A stretch of DNA of 59,473 nucleotides from Gemmatimonadota bacterium (GCA_009840005.1 VXOR01000044.1:1-59473); one strand, 5' to 3'. Counted from the first letter of the stretch, positions 1 to 9,507 are shown. Notes: generated from the letters alone by a model not told the origin. A program made the numbers and translations.

Positions 1-51
1 CCTATAAAAGGATACAGGAAGGGAGTGGGTGGGGACAAAAGCCGCGTAACA

Positions 52-375
52 TCAGCCATAATACTCGTATTGGTCAGGCGCTTTGCCCTGCTGTCCTACA
101 ACCTTCGGCTTGAGGGGAAGCACTCCGCTTTTGCGGATTGCTTCCACCGCGATCTGAAAAAGCCATTGGTCCCCGTAGTCGAACAGGTACAGTATGCGCC
201 GCCCCTCCGACAGACCTAATTCCCCGATCCGCGCCGCGCCCGCATGAGGGCCTTCCTCGTCATAGGGCGACGTGAACTTGTCGTCGGACCAAAGCTCGCC
301 ATCCATAAAGAAGGAGTAAAGATGATCGTCGTCGAAACCGTAGGCATCTTGGATAGCATGGTGCAGGTCCTCCAA
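52..375 (-). pseudogene. N-terminally truncated pRiA4b ORF-3-like protein
   Basis: The 107 codons read LEDLHHAIQDAYGFDDDHLY and continue through FMDGELWSD to a Tyr/Gly end. This is the middle and C-terminal part of the plasmid pRiA4b ORF-3-like fold (PF07929), a small domain of unknown function often carried by mobile DNA. Family members normally have about 30 to 40 more N-terminal residues ending in a similar (T)LEDLH step. Here an in-frame TAA at 382-384 lies three codons before the TTG that opens the frame, so the first strand is missing. The nearest upstream gene is tRNA-Val, about 55 bp away. I read it as a 5'-truncated remnant; a short functional protein starting at TTG is less likely. 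Confidence 0.6.
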
Positions 376-430
376 TGTGCATTATAGCAACAAGGGGCCA
401 CGAGTATAATCTCGTAGCTCCTCGTTTTTA

Positions 431-507
431 TGGTGGGCGATCCCAGACTCGAACTGGGGACATCCTGCTTGTAAGGCAGGCGCTCTGACCAACTGAGCTA
501 ACCGCCC
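431..507 (-). tRNA. tRNA-Val (anticodon UAC), CCA encoded
   Basis: On the minus strand the sequence begins GGGCGGTTAGCTC and ends ATCGCCCACCA. The 7-bp acceptor stem GGGCGGU/AUCGCCC pairs with one G-U. The D stem is GCUC/GAGC. The anticodon arm is CCUGC-CUUACAA-GCAGG, which gives anticodon UAC. The T arm contains GTTCGAGTC. The 3' CCA is encoded. This tRNA reads GTA, the codon that dominates the valS leader peptide at 23827-23925. Confidence 0.97.
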
Positions 508-560
508 GGCTTTTAAGCATAGCCATTCCGGCCCTTATACGCAAAATGAACACCGTCCAT

Positions 561-2003
561 TTACGGCTCATCAGCCGCGACAATTTGTTCATACCGAGCC
601 ATAGCCTCCCCCGCCTCAGCGTGCAGTCCCTGTTCCCTATAAGCCATAGCCAGCCCGTAATACGCATCGGCATAGTCCGGGCGAATCCGCAGCGCGCGCT
701 GGTAGTACGCCAGCGCCTGATGCGGTTGGCCATTGAGTAGCTGGGCACTCCCCAAATTGTTGTAGGCCAGCGCGTACGTCGTGTCAATGCGGACGGCGAC
801 TTCGTACATCGCAATGGCTTCCCCGGTATCTCCCATGCGCAAATATGCGTTGCCGAGATTGTTATAAGCAGGAGCGTAATCCGACCGCACGGCGAGACAG
901 CTTCTCAGGGCACTGATTGCCAGAAAGGGCATATTCAGTTTGGCGTAAATTCCCGCCAGAGCGTAATGGGCCAGCGCATTATCCGGCTCTCGCCGCAGTC
1001 GGTCTCTGAGTTGCGCTAGATCGTCAGCATGGGGTGCCAGCTCTTCAAAGCGGCTCAAGTATTGTTGGGCTTCCTCTTTTCTTTCTTGTCGGACGTAGAG
1101 CGTCCCGAGCTTGAAATAGGTCCGCGCCCGCACCGGATCCAAGGCGATGGCGCGCAGGTAATGCGCCTCGGCGAGCGTCTCGCCACCTCGCCGCTCCTCG
1201 GCCAACCCCAACCCTACATGAGCTTGGGCCGCGCTCGGATCGAGTGCGAGGGCCTCGCCAAAAGCCGCTGTGGCCGCATCTATTTGGCCAGCTTTTAGCA
1301 GGGCGTGGCCTAGACCTATCCGCGCGCTAGGCCAGTCCGCTCTCAGCGCCACGGCCCTCCTAAACGCCGCAATACCTTCTTGGTACTCGCCGAGACGCTC
1401 GGCGTAGATCTGGCCTAGGGCGTAAAATGCCAAACCGTATCCCGTATCAATGTGAGTAGCTTGCCTCAGAGCTGCAATCGCCTCGTAGTACGCCTTGAGC
1501 TTGATGTAAGCCAAAGCAAAATTGTAGAACGCCCCGGCATTGTCTGGATCGAGTGCCAGCGCCTGTCGATACAAATCGCGGCTGTGGGCGTATTCCTCTT
1601 GTTCCAAGGCCAAACTGGCCAAGCTACACAACGCACCCACGTGCTCATCGTCCAGCGAGAGGGCGTTGCGGAAGTGGCTTTCGGCCTGCTCGTATAGACC
1701 CTGTTTGTAGGAGATATTTCCCAACCCGACCCACGCGTCCGCAGTCCTCGGATCAATGCTCAGGGCCGTGCGGTAGTGGTGCTCTGACCCTTGGTAGGAG
1801 CGCTCTTGCAGGAGCAGATCGGCCAGTTGCCAATGGGCTTCGCTATCCTGCGGATGCCGCTCCAGCCACATTTGGTAGTCGGTCTTGGTCGTGGGGGGAC
1901 GCTCGCACGCGACTAGCGTGGCCAGCGCGATCCCCCAGAGGACATATATCCGCAGATGAACGCAGATGAACGCAGAGGTGAAATGACGTTGAGCGGAGCG
2001 CAC
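561..2003 (-). CDS. TPR-repeat lipoprotein
   Basis: A 480-residue protein that is almost entirely tetratricopeptide repeats. The recurring pattern is A-x-x-x-LG-x-x-x-x-x-G-x-x-x-x-A ... ALxLDP, for example AQAHVGLGLAEERRG and PAYNNLGNAYLRMGDTGEAI. There are about a dozen repeats, so it is a protein-interaction scaffold. The N-terminus has a hydrophobic stretch with lipobox TLVAC (Cys at about residue 33), which suggests an outer-membrane or periplasmic lipoprotein. The GTG start has no clear ribosome binding site. The codons just before the hydrophobic core derive from a TCTGCGTTCATCTGCG-type dispersed repeat, so the true N-terminus is uncertain. It lies 21 bp downstream of the barrel gene at 2025-4661, probably in the same transcript. 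Confidence 0.85.
   Translation of the reverse strand: MRSAQRHFTSAFICVHLRIYVLWGIALATLVACERPPTTKTDYQMWLERHPQDSEAHWQLADLLLQERSYQGSEHHYRTALSIDPRTADAWVGLGNISYKQGLYEQAESHFRNALSLDDEHVGALCSLASLALEQEEYAHSRDLYRQALALDPDNAGAFYNFALAYIKLKAYYEAIAALRQATHIDTGYGLAFYALGQIYAERLGEYQEGIAAFRRAVALRADWPSARIGLGHALLKAGQIDAATAAFGEALALDPSAAQAHVGLGLAEERRGGETLAEAHYLRAIALDPVRARTYFKLGTLYVRQERKEEAQQYLSRFEELAPHADDLAQLRDRLRREPDNALAHYALAGIYAKLNMPFLAISALRSCLAVRSDYAPAYNNLGNAYLRMGDTGEAIAMYEVAVRIDTTYALAYNNLGSAQLLNGQPHQALAYYQRALRIRPDYADAYYGLAMAYREQGLHAEAGEAMARYEQIVAADEP
1944..1979. repeat. Short dispersed repeat (ATCTGCG units), copy 1
   Basis: On the minus strand the sequence reads TCTGCGTTCATCTGCGTTC, then ATCTGCGGATATATG. It is built of imperfect copies of ATCTGCGTTC/ATCTGCGGAT. 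A related block, TATCTGCGTCCATCTGCGGA, lies at about 7280-7300 just after the stop of another surface gene. Copy 1 overlaps the N-terminal codons of the TPR lipoprotein and supplies part of its signal region. Confidence 0.5.
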
Positions 2004-2024
2004 TTAGAATTTTGAGACAGCTTA

Positions 2025-4661
2025 TTAGCGCAATCCGGCGAAGATGGTTACAAACGTGAGGAAATTGGTCTCATCGCCTTGTTGCAATGCCCGGCGTTGC
2101 CAGCGCACACCGATCTTGGTAGAAAGTGCATAGCCCTGATATTCGGAACTGTTAGTAAACTGAGTGGCCAAGGTCAGGGTAGTGAAATCCTCGACAAAGG
2201 CCGGCGGCAGCGGATCGGGTTCTTGCTGTAGGTTCCGAAAGACCTCCCATTCGATCCCCGACTCCGAGACGAGCTGGCCGGGGATGAGATCATACGTCCC
2301 GATTAAGAAAAAAATCTCCGACAGCTCATTGCGTCGCAGCGCCAAGGGATCTGTCGGAACTTGGCGGGTGTACTGCTGCTTCCACTTGGGCGAAATGGTA
2401 ATTCCCGCCAACGGCTCGTAGAAGTACTCCGCTCTCAGAATAGCACCTAAGAAACTCTCGTCGCGATTTTCCCGCGCCTGATCTCCGCGCTGAAAATAAT
2501 GGTCCCATTTGACTTTACCAGACACATTCAGCGGTCGCAGGCGATGAATGGCAAAGTCGAGGTACGACGTGTTGATCATCGTATTCTGGGCTATCAGGCG
2601 GTCCTGCACATCCTGCAGCCCCCCCGCCGAAAAGGGAGACTGGACCCACTGGATCAGCGCGTCGGGAATATCGTCGCGGGCCAAGCGCAAAAATTCCATG
2701 AAGCGAAATTTAAAACCGCGCAATGGCAGGTCTTCCTGCCAAGTAAAAAGCCCATAGCTCGTCTGGTTGCGCCGGGCACTACCGATCAACCACTCGCGCA
2801 GATGCCCGACCATGACCTTAGAACCGGGCTGCATTTCAGCGCCTACGTAGAAATTGTAGCCTCGGTGGTCGCGCTTGTAGGGATAATCGGGTTCGGTATC
2901 GTTTTCGAGGCGGTCTATGACGGTGTTGTTGTTCATGTCGGTGCCAAAGAGAAATTCGGGCGAATCGACATTGTAGCGCAGAAAGGGTTCGACGTAATCG
3001 GGCTGCAAATTGTCGTTCTGGTTAAAGTCGTTGACCAAGTCATTGTTCTCGTCGAGGCCGGGAAACACCTCGACATCCGCAGCGCGGGTCGTCTGCTGCC
3101 CCGGCACAAAACCGCCGCCGGTAACGCGCCGCCGCCAGTCGGGGAAGCGGTCTTGGTCGTCGTTGTCCTCGACAAATTCATAGGCGAAGTTGAGCTCATC
3201 CTCGTAGTCGATAAAACCGCGCTGGTCGGGAATCACCATGGAGGTACCGTAGTTCGGATCCATGGAGAAAGCCTCGCCATAGGCGAACCACGGATAGCTC
3301 AACCGCGAGGCCGTGACGTAAAAAGCCTCGGCGCGATCAGACGCTAGCGCCTGCCGCTTGACGATATTCTGATTGGGAAACTTGCGATGGTGGCGGTTGA
3401 CGTTGAATTCGGAGCGGAGATTAAATCCGGCAAGCTCGGAGACTTCAAACGTAAAACCCATGATTTCGTTGCCTGTCGGCAGGCCGTACTGGAATCGGAC
3501 GACCTGCTGATTGGAACCATCGCTGATATTGCCATTGCTTCGCTTGACCGGCAGGAAAACCGTCTCGCCGGTGAAATTAGTCTGCATATTGGAGGTTACT
3601 TCGATGCGAAAATCATTGGCTACTACCAACTCGATATCGATCTTGCCAGCTTCTTTAAAATCGCCGATCTGGTCCTTTACGCCCGGCACGAAATCGCGTT
3701 CGATGTCGTAGCTAAGCGTCAGTACATCGCCGCCGTTAGCTTCGAGCAAGCCTTGACGCCGCGTCCCCCCGTCAATCGAAGGTTTTATTTCCGGGTGCTC
3801 GACATCGTCGATGAAGATCCGTTCGCGGAACAGCAGCGCACCGCCGGTATTGTCTTCGGGCGAATCGTCGCTGAGGCGGACGACGATGCGGCGGACGTTT
3901 TCCGCGTTCAAGCGCCCCCCCAAGACGCCCTTGAGGGAATTCTCCTCGACGCTTAAGCGACTGTTGCCGTGATTGGCATTGACATACGTCAATCCGAGCG
4001 TGGCGAAATCCCCGACTTGGGCGACTCCGCGCAATCCATACAAATTGGTGAAGACCGTCTCTCTCGCTTCGGAGATTTCGCTGTCGAGACGCTGGACGGC
4101 CGGATTGTCAATGCGCGAAGCAATGAGGGTCAAGGCGTATTTGTCGGACTGCATATCCCACTGGATACCGTCGAAGAGCGGCTTTGAAAAAGTCATCGGC
4201 GTAAGCGTGGTCCGTAGCTGTTCGCCGACGGTCAGTGCAGTGTAGAATTGCCCTTTGGAAGCGGAGGATATCAGGACGCGGTTGAACCAACTATTGAAGC
4301 GGGGGTTTTTGAAGATGCTGCTGCCAAAATCGAGCGGATGTTCCTGACGCCAGTCGTAGATGCGCCAACCCCGGGTGATGTAGTTGCCGTACAGGTCGTA
4401 ATAGCGATCCCCTTCCAAGAAGAGGTTGACGTAGCGCTGGTAGTTGTCCCGGGCGTAGTTGGTGTACTCGTAGGTCTTCCAGCCATAGAGATAAAGTAGC
4501 GTCTGGGGCACGTACCATTTTCGCAGCACCGGACTCAGCGACTCAAAATCGACCGGCGTTCCCGTCGCTCGGTACGGATTGAAGAATCCGCTCTGCAAGT
4601 CGGCCTTGAGTTCCAGTGGCAAGAGGGCGAGCAAGACAAAGGACCAAATGGCTTTATTCAT
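2025..4661 (-). CDS. Large putative outer-membrane beta-barrel protein
   Basis: The chosen start at 4661 gives 878 residues and the signal peptide MNKAIWSFVLLALLPLELKA; the frame stays open 30 codons further but those codons fall in a MITE. The body is rich in alternating aromatic/polar strands (SYLDFAIHRLRPL, GKVKWDHYFQRG) and ends in a strand with terminal GLR, as in outer-membrane barrels. Two acidic Asn/Asp-rich loops (DENNDLVNDFNQNDN and GTDMNNNTVIDRLEND, around residues 550 to 610) resemble calcium-binding loops of the type-3/dockerin kind. I do not recognise a named family. It sits between a discoidin/FlgD-tail gene and the TPR lipoprotein, all leftward, which suggests one surface complex. 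Confidence 0.75.
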   Translation of the reverse strand: MNKAIWSFVLLALLPLELKADLQSGFFNPYRATGTPVDFESLSPVLRKWYVPQTLLYLYGWKTYEYTNYARDNYQRYVNLFLEGDRYYDLYGNYITRGWRIYDWRQEHPLDFGSSIFKNPRFNSWFNRVLISSASKGQFYTALTVGEQLRTTLTPMTFSKPLFDGIQWDMQSDKYALTLIASRIDNPAVQRLDSEISEARETVFTNLYGLRGVAQVGDFATLGLTYVNANHGNSRLSVEENSLKGVLGGRLNAENVRRIVVRLSDDSPEDNTGGALLFRERIFIDDVEHPEIKPSIDGGTRRQGLLEANGGDVLTLSYDIERDFVPGVKDQIGDFKEAGKIDIELVVANDFRIEVTSNMQTNFTGETVFLPVKRSNGNISDGSNQQVVRFQYGLPTGNEIMGFTFEVSELAGFNLRSEFNVNRHHRKFPNQNIVKRQALASDRAEAFYVTASRLSYPWFAYGEAFSMDPNYGTSMVIPDQRGFIDYEDELNFAYEFVEDNDDQDRFPDWRRRVTGGGFVPGQQTTRAADVEVFPGLDENNDLVNDFNQNDNLQPDYVEPFLRYNVDSPEFLFGTDMNNNTVIDRLENDTEPDYPYKRDHRGYNFYVGAEMQPGSKVMVGHLREWLIGSARRNQTSYGLFTWQEDLPLRGFKFRFMEFLRLARDDIPDALIQWVQSPFSAGGLQDVQDRLIAQNTMINTSYLDFAIHRLRPLNVSGKVKWDHYFQRGDQARENRDESFLGAILRAEYFYEPLAGITISPKWKQQYTRQVPTDPLALRRNELSEIFFLIGTYDLIPGQLVSESGIEWEVFRNLQQEPDPLPPAFVEDFTTLTLATQFTNSSEYQGYALSTKIGVRWQRRALQQGDETNFLTFVTIFAGLR

Positions 4662-4700
4662 TGCGCTGGTTTCCCGAATCGATAGCGGTTTGCATTCAAC

Positions 4701-4881
4701 CTCAGTACACGACAGTAGAGGTGGTCTGAGATACTTCGCTACGCTCAGCATGACAAGTGGGTGCGCTGCTTTTCAGTGTCATGCTGAGCCTTTCGGCTTC
4801 GCTCAAGATAAACTCCGCGGAGCGGTGTCGAAGCATCCCATACCCTGATGCCCATGCGTAACAGTACGGTCGTGAACTGAG
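4701..4881. mobile_element. MITE copy A (degenerate)
   Basis: The left end CTCAGTACACGACAGTA (4701-4717) and the reverse complement of the right end, CTCAGTTCACGACCGTA (4865-4881), match the 17-bp terminal inverted repeat of the intact copy at 44777-44932 with few changes. The inside contains the palindromic arms GATACTTCGCTACGCTCAGCATGAC and TCATGCTGAGCC...GAAGCATCCC. No matching 9-bp target duplication remains, so this is an older copy. It fills the gap between two surface genes and carries no coding region. Confidence 0.7.
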
Positions 4882-4886
4882 CTCGA

Positions 4887-7214
4887 CTAATAGACCAAAT
4901 GGACGACGCGCTGTCGCCGTTCCGTTGCAGTGTCGGTCTCTACCTTGGCGTCCAGAATGTAGATACCGGGGCGCAACAATAAACCACTCTCATCCCGACC
5001 ATCCCACAGATAGTGCGTCTGATCCACCTGCTCGGTGCTAGCGACTAGCGCGCCGCTCAAGTCGTAAATCGCGACCTTGGGTTGGGCGGTGGTTTTTACC
5101 ACTAGCAGGCGTAGCTGTAGCCTGTCGTTGATACCGTCTCCATTGGGTGTGACCATCGCCGAGGACATCGCCAGTGCGCGGATGAGGTGCTCCTCTTGGG
5201 CAATCTCGGGCACGAACACCGTCAAAGCACCTAGGTCTTCCGGCTGGATCCCCTGGCGAATATCGGGCTGCGTCGTAGAGCTTACCCAAGCGTCGAAAGC
5301 AGCCGCATTGGCCAACAGGCGCAGCGGCAGTTCTACCTCGATGCTGTCCCCGCGGACCTGTTCGGGCAAGTCGATCACGACCGAATCCCCGCTGGCCTCC
5401 ACCTGCAAGGGTTCAACGCGGCGATCCCCTATCCGCAATTGCACCTCGCCTTCGAGAGGATTCGGCAAATCGAACACGAGGCGGTTGAAACCCCGATCAG
5501 TCGGTCTCGTGCGGCCTCCGAGGCGGAAGGTAAAAACCGTCAGCGAATCGAGGGCTGCTTCGCGCGGGGCGACGCTGGCGAAAACCCCGCCGCCGATGAG
5601 CGGATCGTCGAAGTCGAGGGCTATCTCGCGCAGCGTCGGTGCTACCCGGGGATCTTCGGTCTGTAGGCGCACCTCCATTTGGACGAATCTCCTCGGCGTG
5701 GGCGAGCGGAAGGTTTCCCCAGATTCCTTGTAGGCCGAGCTCCACGCGCTCCAGTCGGCCCCAGCTTTCGTCACTATTACTTCGGGCAATTTCTGGCTGG
5801 CCGGCAGTTTGTCCCAGCGTCCTTTGGGAACTTCGCGACCATTTTTGTCGTAATAGAATATCTCTTCGTCCAGCGTATTGCCGGTGCGCGTGCGAATCTC
5901 TATGCGCGTCTCGGCCGTTGTCTCCGCCTCCCAGCGCATCCGGCGCAGGCTTTTGGCTCCTTTTAGATCGATAAAATTCGAGGTCATTACCACCTCGGCT
6001 GGATGGCCTGCGCCGTAGAGGAAAATCTCGAATAAATGGAAAACGGTGGACCTGTTGACCGGAGATTCGTGGTGATAGAACAGATAGCGCACCTTGCGAG
6101 CGGGAAAGCGGAAGTCAAAATTGCGGTTTCTCGTGCCCGCGCTGCTCAGCGTTTCGTTATCGACGAAGCTGAGCAACTGGTAATCGACGGGACTCTGAAG
6201 CCGCTCTTCCCCCTCGGTGGGAATCGGCGTGCCGTCTGAGGTCAATAGTTCAAAACCGGACTGATTCCGGTATGAATTCACCCCTAGCGTGGCAAACCCC
6301 GGCGGCGGCTCCACCATCGTTAGCTGATCAATCCAGAAGGTGGCTCCCAGATCCCATTCAAACCAATCGCCTTTATCGCGCCAGTCGAGGTCGCCCCGCG
6401 AGGTCAAGGTCCACCACGTGGCCGCGGTTCCATCCATGATATGGGCGATGGTGCGCGGGTCGCGCCCAGTCCGTATGGTACCTCCCCGCTCGATCGTCCC
6501 CGGAGCAATGTTGTCGCCTATAGCCTCAACCTCAACCGCCGCCAGCGCCGCAGCCAGACTTTTGGCGTGAGCGACGACGCGCACGTACTGAATGGACATA
6601 TACTCCAAGGTATCGCTAGTCGCCAAATACTCGCCGGTGGCGTTGCCCAATTCCGGCGTCACAAGGTCGTACTCTATCACCGTCTCCCGGCTGGGCTGGG
6701 TCGTGCCGCCCACTCGGTCGTAGCGGAAGACGTCTTGGCCGGTGAGAAAAGGCGTCCCCTCGGTGACGAAAACGGAAAACTCGCGCAGGGGCCGCGCCCC
6801 CTCGGTGTCGGGAAAGGTCAGCCGGATCTTTTTCGCTTGGACGAGGCGGCCCAAATCGATCTCAACCCACCAATCGTCGAGCGGGGCCGCTTGGCTGGGT
6901 TGCCACCAAGTAGTGGCAGCGCCATCGAGAATACGGGCAGCTTGATCAATGTGGGTACCCGCACCGCGGATTCCCCCCTGCACCTCTTTCCCCTTGGCAT
7001 TTGGATGGAAGAATTCGGCCGCGTCGGCAACGGCATCTATATCGCGCCGGAAGTGTCTCAGTCCCACGCTGCCATCTGCCGCCAACGACAGCACCCCTTG
7101 CGGAAAAGTCCATTGCTCCCACTGGTCTCGACTGTTTATAAGCAGCGTTCCAGCATCTATCTCCCCAACGGGGAAAAGCACCAACAGCGTCAGCGAATAT
7201 ACCCGTTGCAACAT
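4887..7214 (-). CDS. Secreted discoidin-like protein with FlgD-type C-terminal tail
   Basis: A 775-residue protein starting at ATG 7214 behind CGAGGATAGC, with a signal peptide ending around GEIDAG. Two regions (about 80-230 and 240-410) look like F5/8 type C (discoidin) galactose-binding jelly rolls, with ARILDGAATTWWQ and AHIMDGTAATWWT repeated in equivalent places. The C-terminal 100 residues contain TPNGDGINDRLQLRL, YDLSGALV and WDGRDESGLLLRPGIYIL, the FlgD Ig-like/CHU_C signature found at the ends of secreted proteins in FCB-type bacteria. The role is probably binding of cell-surface or matrix sugar. It is followed by MITE copy A and then the barrel gene. Confidence 0.8.
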   Translation of the reverse strand: MLQRVYSLTLLVLFPVGEIDAGTLLINSRDQWEQWTFPQGVLSLAADGSVGLRHFRRDIDAVADAAEFFHPNAKGKEVQGGIRGAGTHIDQAARILDGAATTWWQPSQAAPLDDWWVEIDLGRLVQAKKIRLTFPDTEGARPLREFSVFVTEGTPFLTGQDVFRYDRVGGTTQPSRETVIEYDLVTPELGNATGEYLATSDTLEYMSIQYVRVVAHAKSLAAALAAVEVEAIGDNIAPGTIERGGTIRTGRDPRTIAHIMDGTAATWWTLTSRGDLDWRDKGDWFEWDLGATFWIDQLTMVEPPPGFATLGVNSYRNQSGFELLTSDGTPIPTEGEERLQSPVDYQLLSFVDNETLSSAGTRNRNFDFRFPARKVRYLFYHHESPVNRSTVFHLFEIFLYGAGHPAEVVMTSNFIDLKGAKSLRRMRWEAETTAETRIEIRTRTGNTLDEEIFYYDKNGREVPKGRWDKLPASQKLPEVIVTKAGADWSAWSSAYKESGETFRSPTPRRFVQMEVRLQTEDPRVAPTLREIALDFDDPLIGGGVFASVAPREAALDSLTVFTFRLGGRTRPTDRGFNRLVFDLPNPLEGEVQLRIGDRRVEPLQVEASGDSVVIDLPEQVRGDSIEVELPLRLLANAAAFDAWVSSTTQPDIRQGIQPEDLGALTVFVPEIAQEEHLIRALAMSSAMVTPNGDGINDRLQLRLLVVKTTAQPKVAIYDLSGALVASTEQVDQTHYLWDGRDESGLLLRPGIYILDAKVETDTATERRQRVVHLVY

Positions 7215-7277
7215 GCTATCCTCGGCCTATAGCCATCCAGGATTTGAACGATTCGAGCAGTGGATCGTCTTGTACAT

Positions 7278-7300
7278 ACTATCTGCGTCCATCTGCGGAT
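7278..7300. repeat. Short dispersed repeat (ATCTGCG units), copy 2
   Basis: The plus strand has TATCTGCGTCCATCTGCGGA between the stop of the upstream surface gene and the next gene. It is a partial match to the block at 1944-1979. Confidence 0.4.
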
Positions 7301-9313
7301 TCAATACACTACCGACACCGAACGAAATTGCTCTGATACTTCCTTGTCCGCATCTACCTTTATGTGCAAAAGGTAGATGCCCGGAGGGACCAGTGCCCCT
7401 TGGTCGTCGCGCCCATCCCATTGCACAGTGTAAAAACCCTTGTTGAATTTCCCGCGCACCAACGCCCTGACCCGCTGGCCTGTAAGGGTATAGACGCCGA
7501 TCTCAGTGGCGGTATCTTCCACACCCAGTAGCGAAAACGAGATGTCGAGTTCGTCGTTGATGCGGTCGCCGTTGGGCGTCAGGAACGACGAATCCAACGC
7601 AATCTCGGAAAGCGCTTCTATCGAAGTTCCCGTGGCGAAGACGCGGATGTCGTCGCTATGGAGCTCTGCACTCGCGTCGCCCGGATCAATCGACTGGGGC
7701 AGGTTTTCTCCCGTCAGTTCCAACACCTCGCCGAGGAAGTAGGTAGTGAAATCCAACAAGGCCGTGCGAAAGGTCAGCCGCAGATGCTCCTCGCCATCAG
7801 CGCGCCCTACTTTATGCGAGGGGAAATACACGGCTAAAACCCCATCGGCGAAGTGGACGCTGTCGGGTTCTACTTCCGCTAGCGGCTGTCCAATCTCCAG
7901 CTTGACGAACTCGGCCTCAGCTACAGTATTGAGTTTAATCGCATCAAAGCCTAGCTGACCGTCGGTGCCAAAACTAGCCAAGACATCGTAGATAAATGTT
8001 GTCTCCTGACCGGCCGGCGCTTCGGGCACCCGGTCTCCTCCCCCAGCCAAACCTACCTCGCCAACGAGAGATTCCACGAGGAGCGGCGAGTACTCAATCG
8101 CCACGGATTTCACCCGACCGAAAGTGTGGAAATCCTCAGCTACCATATTGAACTGAAGCTGCATGTAGCGCCGTGCATCCGGCGAACGGAGCAATTGGCC
8201 GGAAAGATTGTAGGGCGTTGACCAGAAACTCCAGTTTTGCTCGTCGAGCTTGATCGACGATTTGTCGCCGGGGCGATTGCCTTGGACAAAGGGCGATTTC
8301 TCCAGCGCCTTATTGTAAACCGCTTCCTCTACTTGCCGTTCCGCACCTATGTCGCTGATGATGTAGTACGCCTTCGGGGTATCGTCCCGGCCAGTGCGCG
8401 TTTCCAACACCAAGCTGATAGGCGCGTCCGGGGCTGGCATGGGTTCTGGTTCGCCCGGTGTTTTGCGAAACTTTTCGAACTCCCAAAAGATGCGCCCGAA
8501 ATTCACCGGCGCTCCCAAGTCGATAACCGCTGTGCGATAACTAGTCTCCGGCGCAAATCCCTCGCCGTACACCTCAATCTCGCTCAGCATGTACACCTGT
8601 GCGATCAGATTAAAGGCAATGCGCAAAAAACGCAGAGTCTGCGCGGGGAAACGGACATCTATAACGCGGTCGGAGTTGACAAAGGTGCGCGATAGTACCT
8701 GCTCTAGGGTGTGAGGCCTGTCTTCTTCGCTGAGCAGGAGGAAATCCACCGATTCTCTGGCACTCGATATTTCATACGCCCGGGGGAAGCGCTGCTTTCT
8801 CAAGCCTCCGCCTTCGTCCAGTCCGGTAGCCGGGGGATAGAATACCACGCGGTTTATGGGAATGGGAAACGCAAAGTCGAAAGTGTATATATCTTCCCGG
8901 CGACCCCCACCCACTACAGACCAGCGCAGCTTGGTCACCGTAGCGAGATCCCCGTCGATGACCTGAAAGGGTGCCGTGTGGTAGAGGGGCAGAATACTGG
9001 TCCAGAAACGAGGCGTTACCCCCAGTTCAAAATCGTCCCTTTTGGGCTGCTTGCCTAGCTGCCAAGTGCTGCCCAGAATCGTGGTGTATTCGCCGCTTTC
9101 CGTGCGGGGGCCGGCGATGATATTCTGCTGCGGCAAAAGTTCGAGGGGCTGTAGGGCACCATCGTTTGGGACCGTCTCCAAGCCCACTACTCGCTCGCCC
9201 AGTTCGTCCCATGGGACCCCGCCCTGTCCGAGGACCAAGGTGTGGATCTCGGCCCGTAGCGACTCGGTGCCGCTCAACAACACCGCAGCAACGGCAATGA
9301 AAGTAATTTTCAT
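7301..9313 (-). CDS. Secreted discoidin-like protein with FlgD-type C-terminal tail
   Basis: A 670-residue protein with signal peptide MKITFIAVAAVLLSGTESLRAE. The N-terminal half contains a region with FPRAYEISSARESVDF and RFLRIAFNLIAQVYMLSEIEVYGEGF, typical of an F5/8 type C fold. The C-terminus has LTPNGDRINDELDISF, VYTLTGQRVRALV and WDGRDDQGALVPPGIYLLHIKV, the FlgD Ig-like tail. It is a clear paralogue of the protein at 12764-14668: same length class, same order of blocks, and the same GxPL-x-EVxPDSVHxxxxGLxxYFPS block in the middle. It is the first gene of a leftward row and starts in the divergent region shared with the PcfJ-like gene. Confidence 0.8.
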   Translation of the reverse strand: MKITFIAVAAVLLSGTESLRAEIHTLVLGQGGVPWDELGERVVGLETVPNDGALQPLELLPQQNIIAGPRTESGEYTTILGSTWQLGKQPKRDDFELGVTPRFWTSILPLYHTAPFQVIDGDLATVTKLRWSVVGGGRREDIYTFDFAFPIPINRVVFYPPATGLDEGGGLRKQRFPRAYEISSARESVDFLLLSEEDRPHTLEQVLSRTFVNSDRVIDVRFPAQTLRFLRIAFNLIAQVYMLSEIEVYGEGFAPETSYRTAVIDLGAPVNFGRIFWEFEKFRKTPGEPEPMPAPDAPISLVLETRTGRDDTPKAYYIISDIGAERQVEEAVYNKALEKSPFVQGNRPGDKSSIKLDEQNWSFWSTPYNLSGQLLRSPDARRYMQLQFNMVAEDFHTFGRVKSVAIEYSPLLVESLVGEVGLAGGGDRVPEAPAGQETTFIYDVLASFGTDGQLGFDAIKLNTVAEAEFVKLEIGQPLAEVEPDSVHFADGVLAVYFPSHKVGRADGEEHLRLTFRTALLDFTTYFLGEVLELTGENLPQSIDPGDASAELHSDDIRVFATGTSIEALSEIALDSSFLTPNGDRINDELDISFSLLGVEDTATEIGVYTLTGQRVRALVRGKFNKGFYTVQWDGRDDQGALVPPGIYLLHIKVDADKEVSEQFRSVSVVY

Positions 9314-9478
9314 CCGTCTAGATTCTGGGTTGCAATCCCCGTATGTTAGATGGGATCGCTTGTCTAGCCCTTTGGGCGAGGTGAATCAGCAGGTGAGTGG
9401 CTTATTGTTGAGATGTAGGCGACAGAATATACGGCAGAACAACGGCACTATAAACCCCTCGCGATCGCGGGAAACCGC

Positions 9479-9507
9479 TTGTCACTGTTGATGTCCTGCC
9501 CTAGAAT
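9479..9507 (+). promoter_or_regulatory. Sigma-70-type promoter for the PcfJ-like gene
   Basis: TTGTCA at 9479-9484, a 17-bp spacer, and TAGAAT at 9502-9507 are both one base from consensus. Predicted transcription starts near 9514, about 30 bp before the ATG at 9545. This argues against the more upstream ATG codons at 9479 and 9491. Confidence 0.6.

Noticed and set aside
431..507. Integration site at tRNA-Val with an adjacent truncated gene
   Set aside because: I saw no integrase gene and no duplicate of the tRNA 3' end in the window, so an attachment site is not supported.
2499..3347. Long plus-strand open frame inside the large barrel gene
   Set aside because: It is antisense to a protein with signal peptide and clear strands, and shows no recognisable motif.
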